DNA of 64,000 nucleotides from Anolis sagrei (taxonomy: Eukaryota > Chordata > Lepidosauria > Squamata > Anolidae). The stretch spans positions 93,856,500-93,920,499 of the forward strand of contig NC_090034.1 in assembly GCF_037176765.1 (NCBI RefSeq). Direction: 5' to 3'. The notes beneath the pieces were generated by a model. That model made no database searches and had not been told where the DNA came from. It saw only the letters and a list, made by a program, of their open reading frames with translations. Shown here piece by piece: positions 35,601 to 45,703 of this stretch. The translations under genes and the position numbers were made by a program. Numbering within the stretch: position 1 is the first letter of the stretch; every line of letters starts with the position of its first letter.

Positions 35601-38600
35601 CTCTGGACACATTCCAGCTTGTCAATATCTCTCTTCAATTGTGTTGCCCAGAATTGGACACAGTATTCCAGGTGTGGTTGAACCAAGGCAGAATAGAGGG
35701 GTAGCATGACTTCCCTGGATCTAGACACTATACTCCTATTTATGCAGGCCAAAATCCCATTGGCTTTTAAAGCTGCGGCATCACATTGTTGGCTCATGTT
35801 TAACTTTTTATCCACATGGACTCCAAGATCTTTTTCACATGTGATGCTATCGACCAGGCATCTCCCCCCATTCTGTATCTTTGCATTTCATTTTTTTCTG
35901 CCTAAGTGGAGTATTTTGCATTTGTCCCCATTGAACTTCATTTTGTTAGTTTTGGCCCATCTCTCTAATCTGTTCAGATCGTTTTGAATTCTGCTCCTGT
36001 CTTCTGGAGTATTAGCTATCTCTCCCAATTTGGTGTTGTCTGCAAATTTGATGATTATGCCTTCTATCCCTTCATCATTCAAACATCAGCAGCATCAAGT
36101 GAGACAAAGAACCTCCCTGAGATGGAATCTATTTAGCAACACTTTTTGCCCGCATCACTGTTGAAGTATTTATAGTTTTATAGAGCACTAACCGTCCCCT
36201 GCCACGCCTTGCTGTGGTCATAGGGGTTCTGTGTGGGATGTTTGGCCCAATGATATCATTGGTGGGGTTCAGAATGCTCTTTGATTGTTGGTGAACTATA
36301 AATCCCAGCAACTACAACTCCCAAATGTCAAGATTCTATTTTCCCAAACTCCACCAATGTTCACATTTGGGCATATTGAGTATTCGTGTAGAGATTGGTT
36401 CAGATCTATCATTGCTTGAGTCCACAGTGCTCCCTGGATGTAAGTGAACTACAACTCCTAAATTCAAGGTCAGTGCCCACCAAACCCTTCTAATGTTTTC
36501 TGTTGGTCATGGGAGGCCTGTGTGCCAAGTTGATAGAATTCAGAATGCTCTTTGATTGTAGGTGAACTATAAATCCCAGCAACTACAACTCCCAAATGAC
36601 AAATCATAATTTTTTGAGTGATGGTCACTCCTTGTGTTGTGAGACATTTTGTTGCCAAATTTGGTGTGATTTTAAATAATAATTATTTTTAATTTAATAA
36701 AAATTATTTTAATAAAAATTATTTTTAATTTTATTTTTATCATTTATTTTTTATTTTTATCATTTTTTTCTTTTTTCATTTTCATTTTTTAATTTTTCAC
36801 TGGTTTTTTCTCTCTCTCTCTCTCTTTCTTTTTTGGGTGACGTGTGCAAAATATTTCCCACTTTCCTATCTTCTCCAAATTATTCTCACTCTTTCGCTGT
36901 ACTTTTATAATATCTTAATCTCAATAAAAATTTACTTTAAAAAGTTTGGTGTGATTTTGTCCATTGATTCTTTTGTTTTAAGGTAATCATTATGCACAGA
37001 GCATTTTTATATATATAGAGTGTATACTATTCAAGGAAGCATTACAGGTATGATCGTAATTATTCATACAAGCTTCCCCTAAGGCTGGATAGTTTTCATT
37101 ATAGAGTGGCACAGCAGTTACTTCTTAAGCTGACACCTCTTTCTTTCCATCCCTCTGCCTGCCCTTCTCTCTCTTTTTCTTTTGCAGTTCCAAAGACAGA
37201 GGAAAAACGCAATGGAAAGGTTTGCCCATCCTGCACTGCTATTAAATCCAAGTGCCCCAAGCAAGTGGTTTACTGTACAGGAAATGAAGATCACTGTCTA
37301 AGCCTTGTGCTCATTAGAGGTACTAGTAATTCAATTGTTATGTGGCGTTTTATCTGCCTTTGAGTTTTTCCTTCTCCTTTAGTCCAAGAATTGATAGTTG
37401 CTACGAGTTGTGATTGGCTGGGACGGGATCATAGTACACGGGCAAAATAGGAAAGGGATGCCATTCAGTTGGTGACAATAGTATGCACTCAGGGAGCATA
37501 CAACCCCCTTGTTGCATCAGCTCCACTGGCTGCTGGTTTGCTACCGGGCCCAATTTAAAGTGCTGGCTTTGGCCTTTAAAGCCCTAAACCAGTGGTTCTC
37601 AACCTGGGGTCCCCAGATGTTTTTGGCCTATAGCTCCCAGAAATCCTAACAGCTGGTAAACTAGCTGGGATTTCTGGGAGTTGTAGGCCAAAAACATGTG
37701 GGGACCCCAGGTTGAGCACCACTGCCTTAAACGGTTCTGGCCCAACTTAACTGTCCAAACGCATTTCCCTTTACAAACCATCGAGGACCCTGAGATCATC
37801 TGGTGAGGCCCTGCTCTCAGTCCCACCTTCGACACAAGTACGTCTGGTGGGGACGAGAGACAGGGCCTTCTCAGTGGTCGCCCCTTGGCTATGGAATACC
37901 CTCCCTAGGGAGATCAGATCGGCTCCCTCCCTACTAACGTTTCGGAGGCAAGTTAAAACATAGATGCAGGCAAAACGTCAGGAGATAATGCCTCTAGAAC
38001 ATGGCCATATAGCCCGAAAAAACCTACAACAACCCAGTAAAACATGGTTGTTTGAGCAAGTGTTCACAAACGCAGAGTAAACGACATAGGAAATTGAATG
38101 ACTTGACAATGGAACTGGACAATGCTTGATAATAAGGAGACGCTAATGTTGTTGTTATTGTTGTTTTATACTGTTTTAATGTTTTAACTTGTTTTATGAT
38201 ATAATGTGTACTGTTTTGTTGGAAACCGCCTTGAATCGCCGATTAGCTGAGAAAGGCGGTATACAAATACAATAAATAAATAAATGAATTATTCACCATA
38301 GCACAAAAATTATATTCTACTGGCAGTGTTGGAGGTAAAATTGTATGTACAGTGGTGTATTTTCCCTTACAAACCCATTTGTGTTGTTGTGAGTTTTCCA
38401 GGCTATATGGCCACGTTCCAGAAGCAGCCTCTCCTGATGTTTTGCCTGCATCTATGGCAGGCATCCTCAGAGGTTGTGAGGTCTGTTGGAAACTAGGAAA
38501 ATGTGGTTTATATATCTATGTTCAGGGTGGGAGAAAGGAACTCTTGTCTTTTTGAGATAGGTGTAAACCCCATTTTCCTAGTTTCCCACAGATTTCACAA

Positions 38601-41600
38601 CCTCTGAGGATGCCTGCCATAGATGTAGGTGAAACGTCAAGAGAGAATGCTTCTGGAACATGGCCAGACAGCCTGGAAAATGCACAACAACCCAGTGATT
38701 CCAGCCATGAAAGCCTTCAACAATAAACCCACTTGTGTTTTGACATCTACTGGAGCTGCCTTTCTCTGTGAATTCCAAAACATTATTATTATTATTAATA
38801 ATAATAATAATAACTAGCTGTCCCCTGCCACGCCTTGCTGTGGCCCACATGGGGGTTCTGTATGGGAGGTTTGGCCCAATTCTATCGTTGGTGGGATTCA
38901 GAATGCTCTGTGATTGTAGGTGAACTATAAATCCCAGCAACTACAACTCCCGAATGTCAAGATTCTATTTTCCCCAAATTCTACCAGTGTTCACATTTGG
39001 GCATATTGAGTATTCGTGTAGTTTGGTCAAGATCCATCATTGTTTCAGTCCACAGTGATTTCTGAATGTAGGTGAACTACAACTCCAAAACCAAAGGACA
39101 CTGCCCACCAAACCCTTCCAGTATTTTCTGTTGGTCATGGGAGAACTGTGTGCCAAGTTTGGTTCCATTCCATTGTTGGTTGGGTTCAGAATGCTCTTTG
39201 ATTTTGTGTGAACTATAAATCCCAGCAAGTACAACTCCCAAATGACAAAATCAAATTTTTTTTTAGTGAAGGACATACATTGGGTTGTTAGGTGTCTTGT
39301 GTCCAAATTTGGTGTCAATTCGTCCAGTGGTTTTTGAGTTCTGTTAATCCCACAAATGAACATTACATTTTTATTTCTATAGGTAATATAATGGTCTGAT
39401 CACATTTTCTATTTTCCAACTCCTAAGCAAGTGAAGATCTTTCTATTTTGACAGGTTTTTAGTGACTGTTTATATGGCCATCTCTTACGTCGGTTTTTCT
39501 ATTTCTTATTTTTGTCGTGATTTGTTGAGATTTATGATTTAACTGTTTTCTTAGGCTTTCTATATTGAAAATTTTTAACTTCTTTTTCTTCTGTAAACCA
39601 TCTTGAGTTGGGATGACGATGACAACAATGATGAGGATAATAACATTAGACAGGAAATCTTATTGGGGATTTATATAAATGCTGTAGTTAGATAACTATA
39701 CTGTTAATTCACTAAACATTCCATGCAAATCTATTTAAGTGTTCCACCAATCAACATCCACTTCAGCACTTTATTATCTATTCATCCCAACAGGTATTTG
39801 CCTATAACAGGAAAGCAGCAGTTGCCTCCCAAATCTCTTCCTAGCATGTGTGAACAGAGAGGAAGATGTTTTTAAGGGATCTCTAGGAAGTTTTAAATGC
39901 CATATTTACTCTAGTCTAATGAACCATCAAGTCTAATGCGCTCCTCAATTTTCCAAACCCTAAAACCATAAATAAAATAAAATAAAATAAAAATTATTTG
40001 CTGCTAAATGTAATGTGCAGCGGCAAAAAGTACACTCTTTGTAATTTGGCCAAAAAAGTGTGCATTACAGTGGCTGCATACTTCTATTTATTTATTTGTT
40101 TGTTTGTTTGTTTGTTTGTTTATTTACAGCTTTTATATTCCGCCCTTCTCACCCCGCAGGGGACTCAGGGCGGATTACAGTGTGCACATATATGGCAAAC
40201 ATTCGATGCCAATTTTGACATACAACATATACAGACATAAACAGAGACTATTTAACTTTTTCTGGCCGCCGGGGAGCTGTCGCTTTCATCGTCCATCTGC
40301 GACGCTGATGAAGCACTTCCGCATTCCCGCATGCTTCCCCGCTGGAATGCTTTGCTGGATTCTTCTTTATGGCCTCATAAATCAGTTAATTTAGCCTCCC
40401 CACACTTTTAAGGTGGTACCTTGTTTTCCTACTTGACAGATGCAACTGTCTTTCGGGTTGCAAAGGTCGACAACTGTCTACACACAATTGGTTGGAAACC
40501 CACTCCAACCCGGGCTGGCTTCGAACTCATGACCTTTTGGTCAGAGTGATCTTAATGCAGCTGACACTCAGCCTGCTGCGCCACAATCCCGGTGCAGTTT
40601 ATAATTCCTTTAAAAACAAAAGTGTTAGAATGCCAAAGCTTTCAGCAATGAAAAAGACGAAGTTGGGGTGAATCTATGCTGTAGAATGCATCCATTTTAA
40701 CAGCTCAATGCTATCAGGTCATGGGTGCTGTAGTTTGGGATCATGGGGGCTGCCAAAGAATGCTAATGCCTCACCAAACTACAAATCCTTGCATTGCATA
40801 GCACTGAGTCGTGGCAATTAAATTAGAGATGACATCCCTCAAATAAGTGCTCTGGGTGCTGCTTCTGTAGCTGCTGCATTTCCCACCTTCGGCTTATACT
40901 CTAGACCAGTGGTTCTCAACCTGTGGGTCCCCCGATGTTTTGGCCTACAACTCCCAGAAATCCCATCCAATTTACCAGCTGTTAGGATTTCTGGCAGTTG
41001 AAAGCCATAACATCTGAGGACCCACAGTTTGAGAACCACTGTTCTAGTCAATAAGTTTTCTCAGTTTTTTTGTGGTAAAATTAGGTGCCTCGGCATATAT
41101 TCGGGTTGGCTTATACTCAAGTATATACAGTAGTTAATTTCCAAACACAGTAATTGGCAAAGCGATATATTGAGCATATAAGGCCGATACTCAAGACTTT
41201 AGTCTTCCTTATAAGTAAATATGGTCTTGGCTTATTAAACCTTAGCACTTGAAGCCGAATGAGCCCTGGCACACAACAATTCCTTGCATTCACACTATGC
41301 GTATCCTTTGCCCTTCAGTGTCTGAGCATCTACGTTGCATGGAGAAGGTGTTTGTTGGAGATTGTAAATGTAAATAAACAGAAGCTTTACCACTGTTTCT
41401 GAATCAAAATATACCCTGCAGTATAATAATGTGTCATTCAGATTTGTGTAACGAGTAACAGTAACTTTACTTCCATTTAAAAGGTCAAACAGAGCATCAA
41501 TAAATACAGCACTTTCTCTGAACTCTTACAGAGAACAGAGGGCATAAACAGTCCTTTTAAACAGTCTTTAAAATATGCTTCATGCCTTAGATCAGGCTTC

Positions 41601-42170
41601 AGAGAGTTGGCAGCCATTTCCTTCCTGGCTATTTCCAGTCAGCATTCTCTTCACTCTCTGAAATGAAAATGGCAGTTAAAACCATTACTCCCAGCAGCAA
41701 GCTAGAGACAGTAGCCAATCAGAAATCTGGCTCCTGGCATGCTCAGCCAATCAGCTGCTGACACATGTCTTTCCAGTCAACCCATGACATCATGGTGTCT
41801 TTTTACAAATCCCCACAGTGTTGATTTCCATCTCCAACATCTCCATTTCAGTTGACCAAGACACAATGTGATGAATGGATGTTATATTTTGTGATCCATT
41901 CTCCCCTTCAGTAGGAGGTCAGCAGGGGATATTTAACTCATCTTTTGCTTTCTAGGTTCAGGCAAAAAGGCTGAAAAATCCACAAGAAAAGGTTGCACTA
42001 CAGCATCTACCTGTGCGACATACAGAACCTATAGCCATCTTATCCCTGGCTTTATATTTGAAAACGTCTCATGTGTTCCAGCCAAGGACTCTCAAATCAA
42101 GGAGGCCCTGCCATCGTCTGGATTCTTCCTTATGATTCTCTTGCTCGTTGAAATGTTTATAATGCAATGA
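27451..42170 (+). CDS. Gene A: two-LU-domain (Ly6/uPAR) protein with GPI-type tail, 217 aa
   Basis: Five coding exons: 27451-27499, 28501-28614, 31755-31898, 37188-37319, 41956-42170. All introns are phase 1 with GT/AG ends, and the joined frame is open throughout. Residues 1-17 are a signal peptide. LU1 (about 22-97) has all ten cysteines, ending in the SCC...GCN signature. LU2 (115-186) has eight: CPSC opening, GCTTASTC, and then a lone Cys186, so the last C9-C10 pair is missing. Residues 203-217 are hydrophobic after PSSG, the pattern of a GPI-attachment signal, so the mature protein is probably tethered outside the cell. Sequons: NRT, NIS, NVS. The exon plan matches the phospholipase A2 inhibitor gamma / TEX101-like group, whose snake members are secreted and bind PLA2. 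A PLA2 partner cannot be read from sequence. Gene B is a tandem paralogue. Confidence 0.87.
27590..27775 (+). mobile_element. Penelope-like terminal fragment with hammerhead-like core
   Basis: The text TTTCTCCCACCCTGGACATC, then AACCTCTGAGGATGCCTGCC and the end GGAAAACTCACAGCAACCC, is the repeat also found at 38380-38720 and 42366-42605. The core CTGAGGA - stem - GAAA at 27680-27720 follows hammerhead rules, with substitutions. It lies in gene A intron 1. Confidence 0.5.
28120..28464. mobile_element. Non-autonomous hAT, 345 bp, with perfect 8-bp duplication
   Basis: It begins CAGGGGTCCTCAAACTAAGG and ends TTTGTGGACCCCTG. ACATACAC is repeated at 28112-28119 and 28465-28472. It stops 36 bp before gene A exon 2, so the polypyrimidine tract is native but any more distant branch region may now be transposon sequence. 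Confidence 0.9.
28501..28614 (+). CDS. Gene A exon 2 (first half of LU1)
   Basis: The acceptor CTCATTGTTCCAG ends at 28500 and the donor GATG|GTAAGT is at 28614/28615. It encodes cysteines 1-5 of LU1 (C..C.....C......C......C). Confidence 0.88.
28653..28850 (-). repeat. CR1 LINE 3' fragment
   Basis: The antisense CR1 end AATAGAATCATATAGTTGGG and the following GATGGCTGTCCAACCACTGT stretch. Confidence 0.7.
28970..29585 (-). mobile_element. LTR-like fossil with tandem U3 repeats
   Basis: Read on the minus strand it begins TGTTAGGGTC and ends GGTCCCACACA (TG...CA). It has several CCAAT boxes and a TATAAAGCC box before the last 100 bp. A unit of about 167 bp is repeated three times in the upstream part (starts near 29131, 29298, 29465). 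I see no target duplication, so the ends are tentative. It is an old, gene-less remnant in gene A intron 2. Confidence 0.5.
29586..29939. other. Unclassified repeat linking the LTR-like segment and the palindromic array
   Basis: Part of it (GGACATATGGGCATTGGGAA onward, 29842) recurs at 32207, so it belongs to a dispersed element. Confidence 0.4.
29940..30830. repeat. GC-rich array of about 160-bp palindromic units
   Basis: The dyad centre GAGTAAGGAACGCTCCTTAC recurs at about 30016, 30176, 30334, 30404, 30564 and 30724 (spacing near 160, with one 70-bp step). Between centres lie GCACCCGTAGGCCCAAAG blocks that are also inverted. Its GCCTGCAGCTGAGCGCCGAG piece matches the 3' part of the LTR-like segment at 28988. 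Confidence 0.8.
30935..31165 (-). repeat. CR1 LINE fragment
   Basis: The antisense of CR1 (AGAAAGTTCTTCCTAATGTT, GTCTCCAGGGCTGCAGAAAA, ACTAAGCAACTCTTCATAGG). Strongly diverged. Confidence 0.65.
31166..31665 (-). repeat. L2-clade LINE 3' end
   Basis: The minus strand encodes [20 protein letters not shown] then [19 protein letters not shown] and LKTWLFEKAF (31600 to 31400) without a break, followed by a 3' region ending at the TTATTATTATTATTTGCAC stretch at 31170. One of the better-preserved L2 copies here. Confidence 0.8.
31755..31898 (+). CDS. Gene A exon 3 (second half of LU1)
   Basis: The acceptor TCTTTTTTCAACAG ends at 31754. The donor AGCC|GTATGC is at 31898/31899. It encodes LU1 cysteines 6-10 with the ISCCLVDGCN signature. 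Confidence 0.88.
32192..32375 (+). repeat. Second copy of the intron-2 dispersed repeat
   Basis: GGACATATGGGCATTGGGAA to GGGCCTTGCAGGACCTGCAG parallels 29842-30000, including one palindromic GTAGGCCCAAAGC block. Confidence 0.6.
32605..32660. repeat. (TAA)n microsatellite
   Basis: About 18 uninterrupted AAT/TAA units, followed by an L2-tail-like TTTATTTATACCCCGC segment to about 32850. Confidence 0.9.
32940..33312 (+). repeat. SINE debris, including a Sauria-type 3' part
   Basis: 33118-33300 matches the Sauria SINE body and end (GATGAGCTCCCTCTGTCAGC to TCTCAAGTCGCTCCTGACAC). The part before it (32930-33080) is another degraded repeat with TGTATCCCGCCCATATCAGC. Confidence 0.7.
33313..33442. 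mobile_element. Truncated Harbinger-like palindromic MITE
   Basis: ACACAGCCATAAAACCCAGA to CAGCTGTGTGGAAGGGGCCT, a sister of 5902-6055 lacking the first few bases. Confidence 0.55.
33443..33845. other. Gene A intron 3, nothing recognised
   Basis: No repeat or exon named. Confidence 0.35.
33846..33981. mobile_element. hAT-type MITE
   Basis: CAGTAGTTCTCAACCTCTGT to AGGTTGAGAATCACTG with GTTTAATC / CTTTAATC flanks. Confidence 0.8.
34205..34690 (-). repeat. tRNA-headed, L2-tailed SINE
   Basis: The plus strand shows the tail (TTTATTGATTTATTTACAGT, CTTACCCCACAGGGGACTCA) first and the tRNA-like head last (ACTAGCCAACTGCGCCACAA at 34659). Confidence 0.75.
34691..35165. other. Gene A intron 3, nothing recognised
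   Basis: No repeat or exon named. Confidence 0.35.
35172..36085 (-). repeat. CR1 LINE, 3' half
   Basis: The minus strand encodes the CR1 reverse-transcriptase C-terminus: FADNTKLGEIANTPEDRSRI (36046-35990), RWAKTNKMKFNGDKCKILHL, then KANGILACINRSIVSRS and KRDIDKLECVQRR, ending with the 3' UTR at 35172. At least one frame change separates the blocks. Confidence 0.88.
36188..37019 (-). mobile_element. Helitron with a nested L1 tail
   Basis: The minus strand runs from the 5' end (GATATATATAAAAATGC type at 37019) to the 3' hairpin region GGCGTGGCAGGGGACGG at 36205-36188. The L1 piece at 36674-36944 interrupts it. Confidence 0.7.
36674..36944 (+). repeat. L1 LINE 3' UTR fragment inside the Helitron
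   Basis: T-rich L1 3' UTR text ending ATCTCAATAAAAATTTACTT. The target TTTGGTGTGATTTT is duplicated at 36660-36673 and 36945-36958. Confidence 0.85.
37188..37319 (+). CDS. Gene A exon 4 (first half of LU2)
   Basis: The acceptor CTTTTTCTTTTGCAG ends at 37187 and the donor AGAG|GTACTA is at 37319/37320. It encodes LU2 cysteines 1-5 (CPSC...C......C......C). Confidence 0.87.
37590..37724. mobile_element. hAT-type MITE inside L2
   Basis: CAGTGGTTCTCAACCTGGGG to AGGTTGAGCACCACTG with CCCTAAAC / CCTTAAAC flanks. Confidence 0.85.
37955..38045 (+). mobile_element. Penelope-like 3' scrap inside L2
   Basis: ATAGATGCAGGCAAAACGTC to CCTACAACAACCCAGT is the second half of the repeat at 38380-38720. Confidence 0.45.
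38380..38725. mobile_element. Penelope-like inverted terminal pair with hammerhead-like cores
   Basis: The same repeat appears inverted at 38388-38480 and direct at 38560-38720. The direct copy has, at 38601-38640, CCT + CTGAGGA + stem-loop + GAAACGTC + AAG. This is the order of a minimal hammerhead ribozyme with a two-base stem III (ACGT). Minimal hammerheads of this sort are known from Penelope-like retroelements. Confidence 0.55.
38814..39383 (-). mobile_element. Helitron, about full length, 570 bp
   Basis: On the minus strand it starts CCTATAGAAATAAAAATGTA and ends GGCGTGGCAGGGGACAGCTAG (hairpin then CTAG). The flanks are A on the left and T on the right, the usual AT target. It is non-autonomous and contains the same module as the SPIN-like element. 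Confidence 0.8.
39384..40084. other. Gene A intron 4, nothing recognised
   Basis: AT-rich sequence with an (AAATA)n run at 39968-39992. Confidence 0.35.
40085..40598 (-). repeat. tRNA-headed, L2-tailed SINE
   Basis: The tail at 40085 (TTATTTATTTGTTTG...CCGCCCTTCTCACCCCGCAG) and the head at 40560-40595 (CTGACACTCAGCCTGCTGCG...CACAATCCCGG). The copy is well preserved. Confidence 0.8.
40907..41041. mobile_element. hAT-type MITE
   Basis: CAGTGGTTCTCAACCTGTGG to TTTGAGAACCACTG with CTCTAGAC / TTCTAGTC flanks. Confidence 0.8.
41050..41955. other. Gene A intron 4, nothing firm
   Basis: 41330-41830 has the look of a mid-repetitive element with CCAAT-like motifs on the minus strand, but I cannot define its ends. 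Confidence 0.3.
41956..42170 (+). CDS. Gene A exon 5 (rest of LU2 and GPI-type tail)
   Basis: The acceptor TCTTTTGCTTTCTAG ends at 41955. It encodes KGCTTASTC, the lone NVSC cysteine, and the hydrophobic end FFLMILLLVEMF. TGA is at 42168-42170. A candidate AATAAA lies at 42273. Confidence 0.87.
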
Positions 42171-42272
42171 CAGAACACCCCCTATCCCCCCACTTATGTC
42201 ATATACGACCGTACCCTTATTGTAAGCATGATTTCTTGAGGAGTTGATCTTTCTTTATGATTCACTGCAGAA

Positions 42273-42278
42273 AATAAA
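42273..42278 (+). promoter_or_regulatory. Candidate poly(A) signal of gene A
   Basis: AATAAA in GCAGAAAATAAATAAAAATAAGG, 103 bp after the stop. Confidence 0.55.
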
Positions 42279-42365
42279 TAAAAATAAGGAGTGGATAGGA
42301 TCCAATTTTAAGTGGTTCCATCGCTCCATTGATTTGGTGGGTCAAAGGCAAGAGCTGAAAGGAAA

Positions 42366-42605
42366 CGTTCTTTATGTTGGGTTGTTGTAGGTTTTTTGGG
42401 CTATATGGCCATGTTCTAGAAGCATTAGCTCCTGACGTTTCACCTGCATCTATGGCAAGCATCCTCAGAAGTTGTGACCTCTGAGGATGCTTGCCATAGA
42501 TGCAGGCGAAATGTCAGAAGAGAAGGCTTCTAGAATATGGCCATATAGCTCAAAAAACCTACAACAAGCCAGTGATTACAGCCATGAAAGCCTTAGACAA
42601 TACGT
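42366..42605. mobile_element. Penelope-like inverted terminal pair with two hammerhead-like cores
   Basis: One arm (42375-42471) and its inverse (42478-42600) meet head to head. Minus strand: CTGAGGA...GGTGAAACGTCAGGAG at 42471-42430. Plus strand: CCTCTGAGGATGCTTGCC...GCGAAATGTC at 42478-42518. It lies about 200 bp downstream of the gene A stop. Confidence 0.55.
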
Positions 42606-44089
42606 TCTTTATATTCTTTTATTAATGTAAATGTAATGCTGTAAGCTGAATGAAATATATTTACATGAAATAAAATGTCACATGACTTTAATGACAGAAC
42701 AGTGGTTTCATTGACAAGCATCCAAACCAGTGGTTCCCAACATTTGGTCTCTGGAATTTTGGTTTCCAAAAGCTCCAGTCTGTCTGAGCCATTGTCAGGA
42801 ATTCTGGGTGCTGGCAGAGGAAAGATCAGCTAAAAGTGTGGTCAGGGATTCATGATCACAGTTGCATATGCATAGGTTTAGTCAGAACTTTAAACCTTTT
42901 CCACTCGCGACACTTTTCTGCCTGAGAAATATTTACATCACCTCTGATATATAGGTATATAAATAGGTATAAAAATCAAATATTTATTGATAATAAATCA
43001 GCATTTGCAAGGCTCGAACAGGTTGTTTTTTCCATTTTGTGGAGGATAGCTGTCACATTATTCCGGCAGAGGTGAACCAAACTCCCAGTTTGTGCTAAAC
43101 GATTTAATTAAAACAGCACTTACTTTCTGGCTGTTTTAATAGTCCAAAACATAAACATAAAGATAGCACCCAGTCACAGAATATAAAACAGGTTCAAGAT
43201 AACACCGTAGTCAAAAGGTCCAGTCCAGTGGTCAAATGCCGAGAGTTCAATGAGCAAAGTCCAGGGAACAAGAGTCTATTCCATAGTCAAAAGCCAGTCC
43301 AGATATTCAAGGTTCCAGGGTTACAAGAGTACAGGAAAAAGGTCAGAATACCAAAAATCCACAAACCTGGGGGAAAACCAGCAGCACCTACCACCAAAAT
43401 AAGACAAATGTTTTTCTCCCAAAGATCAGTCCCAAGGCTAGCTCATTATATCCAGAAACACCCAACTGCAACCTATCTCATGCATACTTCCACCCTTAAT
43501 TGATTTCACCCATGAATTCTTACTTACAGATTGCTCAACCTTTTAGAACCAAGACTTCCATCACCAGCTGCTAGGCCTACCACCACCAACCACCATCAAC
43601 TGCAGAACATGATACATGCACTTTCTGCAAAGTCCACTGTAAACACTGCATGGGGGTGATTCTGGAACTCTAGCTGTCGGCGGTGGCCAGGAGTACCTTC
43701 ACACAGCTAAAACTTACATGCCACTGATTTGGCTTCAAATAGCTTGAGTGATGCAAGTATGAACTGGCCCCCTTTTGTCTTTAGGTATTTTAGAATGACT
43801 ATAGAGCTCCTTTGCACCATCTCAGCCACGTGGTCCCCATGCACATTTCTACGGTTGGAAGAGTGAAGGACTACTCCCAGACATTTGAAACATGGGGCCT
43901 GCTGTAGGCTTGGCATTGGCAGGCACTGCTTGCTTGCTTTGCATATTTTTGGGGGGAGGGAGGGGTGGGGGGAGGGAGGGTGGGTACCATATGCCTTATG
44001 ACTTTTATCTTTCTGCTGCATTTTAGAAAATATTTGAGGATTACTAAGCTGTTGAGTGCACTGCTGACTTATTTGTGTGGGCAAAGTTG
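42606..44089. other. Intergenic, no gene seen
   Basis: There may be an old mid-repetitive element at 43010-43620 and an L2-like scrap at 43630-43720. A G-run lies at 43951-43981. Confidence 0.35.
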
Positions 44090-45150
44090 GAGAATCAAAG
44101 AATCAAAGAGTTGGAAGAGACCTCATGGGCCATCTAGTCCAACCCCCTGCCAAGAAGCAGGAAAATTGCACTCAAAGCACCCCCGACAGATGGCTATCCA
44201 GCCTCTGTTTAAAAGCTTCCAAAGAAAGCGCCTCTACCACATTCCGGGGCAGAATTCCACTGCTGAACAGCTCTCACAATCAGGAAGTTCTTCCTAATGT
44301 TCAGATAGAATCTCCTTTCTTGTAGTTTGAAGCCATTGTTCCACGTCCTAGTCTCCAGGGCAGCAGAAAACAAGCTTGCTCTTTCCTCCCTGTGGCTTCC
44401 CCTCACATGGATATACATGGGTATCATGTCTCCTCTTAGCCTTCTCTTCTTAAGGCTAAACATGCCCAGCTCTTTAAGCCATTCCTCATAGGGCTTGTTC
44501 TCCAGACCCTTGATCATTTTAATCGCCCTCCTCTGGACACATTCCTGCTTGTCAATATCTCTCTTGAATTGTGGTGCCCAGAATTGGACACAATATTCCA
44601 GGTGTGGTCTAACCAAGGCACAATAGAGGAGTAGCATGACTTCCTTGGATCTAGACACTATACTCCTATTGATGCAGGCCAAAATCCCATTGGCTTTTTT
44701 AGCCACTGCATCACATTGTTGGCTCATGTTTAACTTGTTGTCTACAAGGACTCCAGGATCTTTTTCACACATACTGCTCTTAAGCCACACGTCCCCCATT
44801 CCGTATCATTTTTTCTGCCTAAGTCGAGTATCTTGCATTTGTCACTGTTGAACTTCCTTTTGTTAGTTTTGGCCCATTTCTCTAATCTGTTAAGATCATT
44901 TTGAATTCTGCTCCTGTCTTCTGGAGTATTGGCTATCTCTCCCAATTTGGTGTCATCTGCAAACTTGATGATTGTGCCTTCTAACCCTTCATTTAAGTCA
45001 TTAGTAAACACGTTGAACAGAACTGGGCCCAGGATGAAACCCTGTGGCACTCTGCTTGTCACTTCCTTCCAGGATGAGGAGAAAGCATTGGTGATCACCC
45101 TCTGGGTTTGTCTTTTTAACCCAGCTGGGCCTAGCTCCACCATACAGTAC
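44090..45150 (-). repeat. CR1 LINE, 3' half
   Basis: The minus strand encodes SRVPQGFILGPVLFNVFTND (45063-45000), IIKFADDTKLGEIANTPEDR, KTNKRKFNSDKCKILDLGRK, KANGILACINRSIVSRSKEV and KRDIDKQECVQRR. It includes the FADD catalytic box. The 3' end at 44090 (GAGAATCAAAGAATCAAAGAG) has a short repeat. Confidence 0.9.
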
Positions 45151-45359
45151 TATACATATTGGCTTCCTAATCATCTTTATATCCTTCAATAGAGGTCCTG
45201 CTTTTATATTGTTGCAGCCTTACTCATTGGCAGGAAAAAATTGGAAACATCTGTGTGCCCTGATCACTAACTGGACATGCCTTCACCTGATCTGTCCAGG
45301 AGACACTGCATATGTAACTAAATAGCTAATGTAGTGAATAGCATTTAGACAACAACAAC

Positions 45360-45480
45360 AACAACACTTTATTTATATTCCGCCCTTCTCCCCGTGGGGA
45401 CTCAGAGCGGATTACAGTGTAAAGAGATACCAACAAACATTCAATGCCTTGTTAAAATACAATGTGACACACAAACAAAA
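45360..45480 (-). repeat. L2-type tail fragment
   Basis: CTTTATTTATATTCCGCCCT then GGACTCAGAGCGGATTACAG; only the 3' end of an L2 or L2-tailed SINE. Confidence 0.6.
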
Positions 45481-45703
45481 CAAAGTCTTCTTTCATTTCC
45501 AGCTTTGGAGGAAATGGTAGAAAAACAAGAAATATTTATATGGCAACACACTAAATTGACTTTCTCCTGATCTGCACAAATGTAGCTGACTTCTGTGCCC
45601 AAATGCATTTGGCACATGGCCATGTTGTACCCACCAGACACATGGATTTTAAAGATGTGCTGCCTCTTCAAAACAAAGAAATGCTTGTGCAAGCTTCTAC
45701 ACT

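Larger units (their letters stand above)
37490..38285 (+). repeat. L2-clade LINE 3' part with nested MITE
   Basis: The plus strand shows LHWLLVCYRAQFKVLALAFK-like coding (37527-37580), the hAT MITE at 37590-37724, then NGSGPT, GDESRALLSVPPST-like, and finally GAAAGGCGGTATACAAATAC at 38250. Confidence 0.8.
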
